A program made the position numbers and the translations under genes. From assembly GCF_051106095.1 (NCBI RefSeq), contig NC_135783.1, forward strand, positions 204,768,472-204,832,471: a stretch of DNA of 64,000 nucleotides, in the 5' to 3' direction. How positions within the stretch are numbered: the first letter of the stretch is position 1; the number at the start of each line of letters is the position of its first letter. Source of the stretch: Pogona vitticeps. Lineage: Eukaryota; Chordata; Lepidosauria; Squamata; Agamidae. The notes under the pieces are model-generated. The model was not told where the DNA came from. It ran no database searches and saw only the letters and a program-made list of their open reading frames with translations. This document shows, piece by piece, positions 63,677 to 64,000 of this stretch.

Positions 63677-64000
63677 CTGCAAAACGTAGAAGAAAAAGAA
63701 GGAAACACACACTGAAAGCAGTGGTATGACAGAAATGAGGGGAATTTGCTAATTCTGTAGTTTCTGTATCCCTGTACTTCCCCCCACAATACATGCAGCC
63801 TCCCATTTCTGCACTTCTCTCTCTCTCTCTCAAAATTAGGACAAGAGAAGCCCACAAAGGAAGAGCGCATGGCATCTTCAGGTGGCAAGAGGCTATAGCT
63901 CAGTGGGTAGAGCATATGTTTTCCACGCAGAGAGACCTAAATTCAATGCCCAGCATCTCTAAAATGGGCTAGGAAAGAATCCTGACTGAAGCACTGAAGA
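63677..64000 (-). other. CERS6: CERS6 intron (partial)
   Basis: Intronic sequence upstream (in transcript sense) of the last CERS6 exon. It holds a CT-rich run near 63815-63832 and the tRNA-derived SINE head at 63891. Confidence 0.7.
63891..64000 (+). mobile_element. tRNA-derived SINE, cut by window edge
   Basis: TAGCTCAGTGGGTAGAGC is a textbook A box, and AAATTCAATGCCC about 40 bases later is a B box. The following CCAGCATCTC and GAAAGAATCCTGACTGAA match a SINE body I recall as widespread in squamates. It is not a tRNA gene: the 3' acceptor stem does not pair and the sequence continues as SINE body. Confidence 0.7.

Noticed and set aside
63891-63963. Possible tRNA gene
   Set aside because: A and B boxes are present but there is no paired acceptor stem, and the sequence continues as a SINE body.
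1-64000. CRISPR arrays, bacterial operons, rRNA genes
   Set aside because: None seen; spliced vertebrate genes and vertebrate repeats dominate throughout.

Overview
The window looks like nuclear DNA from a squamate reptile (lizard or snake). The evidence is a Sauria-type tRNA SINE, BovB (RTE) LINE fragments, L2/CR1-type LINE tails, many non-autonomous hAT and TA-flanked DNA transposons, and a DIRS-type retrotransposon, all lying among spliced vertebrate genes. I cannot name the species from sequence alone.

Three host genes are recognisable, in the order SPC25 - NOSTRIN - CERS6, which I recall as the order on human chromosome 2q. SPC25 (+ strand) contributes its last three coding exons at 1788-4823. 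NOSTRIN (- strand, convergent with SPC25) fills most of the window. Fifteen consecutive coding exons run from 44593 down to the stop codon at 6475. They form one open reading frame of 513 residues, covering the F-BAR domain, coiled coil, linker and C-terminal SH3 domain. Only the tiny start-codon exon was not found. CERS6 (- strand, upstream of NOSTRIN) contributes its last coding exon at 63518-63676, the acidic C-terminal tail of ceramide synthase 6. All exon boundaries were read by eye from codon phase, splice dinucleotides and remembered mammalian proteins.

The rest is introns and intergenic DNA, shaped by mobile elements. A DIRS-type retrotransposon that looks whole (20308-26378) sits in a NOSTRIN intron in the same orientation as the gene, and a reduced older relative lies at about 46735-48440. 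A short non-coding LTR element with two near-identical 537-bp LTRs occupies 13676-16162. A nest at 41.1-44.0 kb has an L2-type LINE split by a hAT element, a solo-LTR-like element with a 5-bp target duplication, and a Sauria SINE. A 5'-truncated BovB at 51031-52167 is bracketed by an unusual ~130-bp direct repeat. At least eight hAT copies (most with readable 8-bp target duplications) and four copies of a TA-flanked inverted-repeat family are present.

The genes do not form an operon. NOSTRIN traffics endothelial NO synthase, SPC25 is a kinetochore subunit and CERS6 makes ceramides; their adjacency is conserved synteny. Two NOSTRIN introns use GC rather than GT at the 5' splice site.
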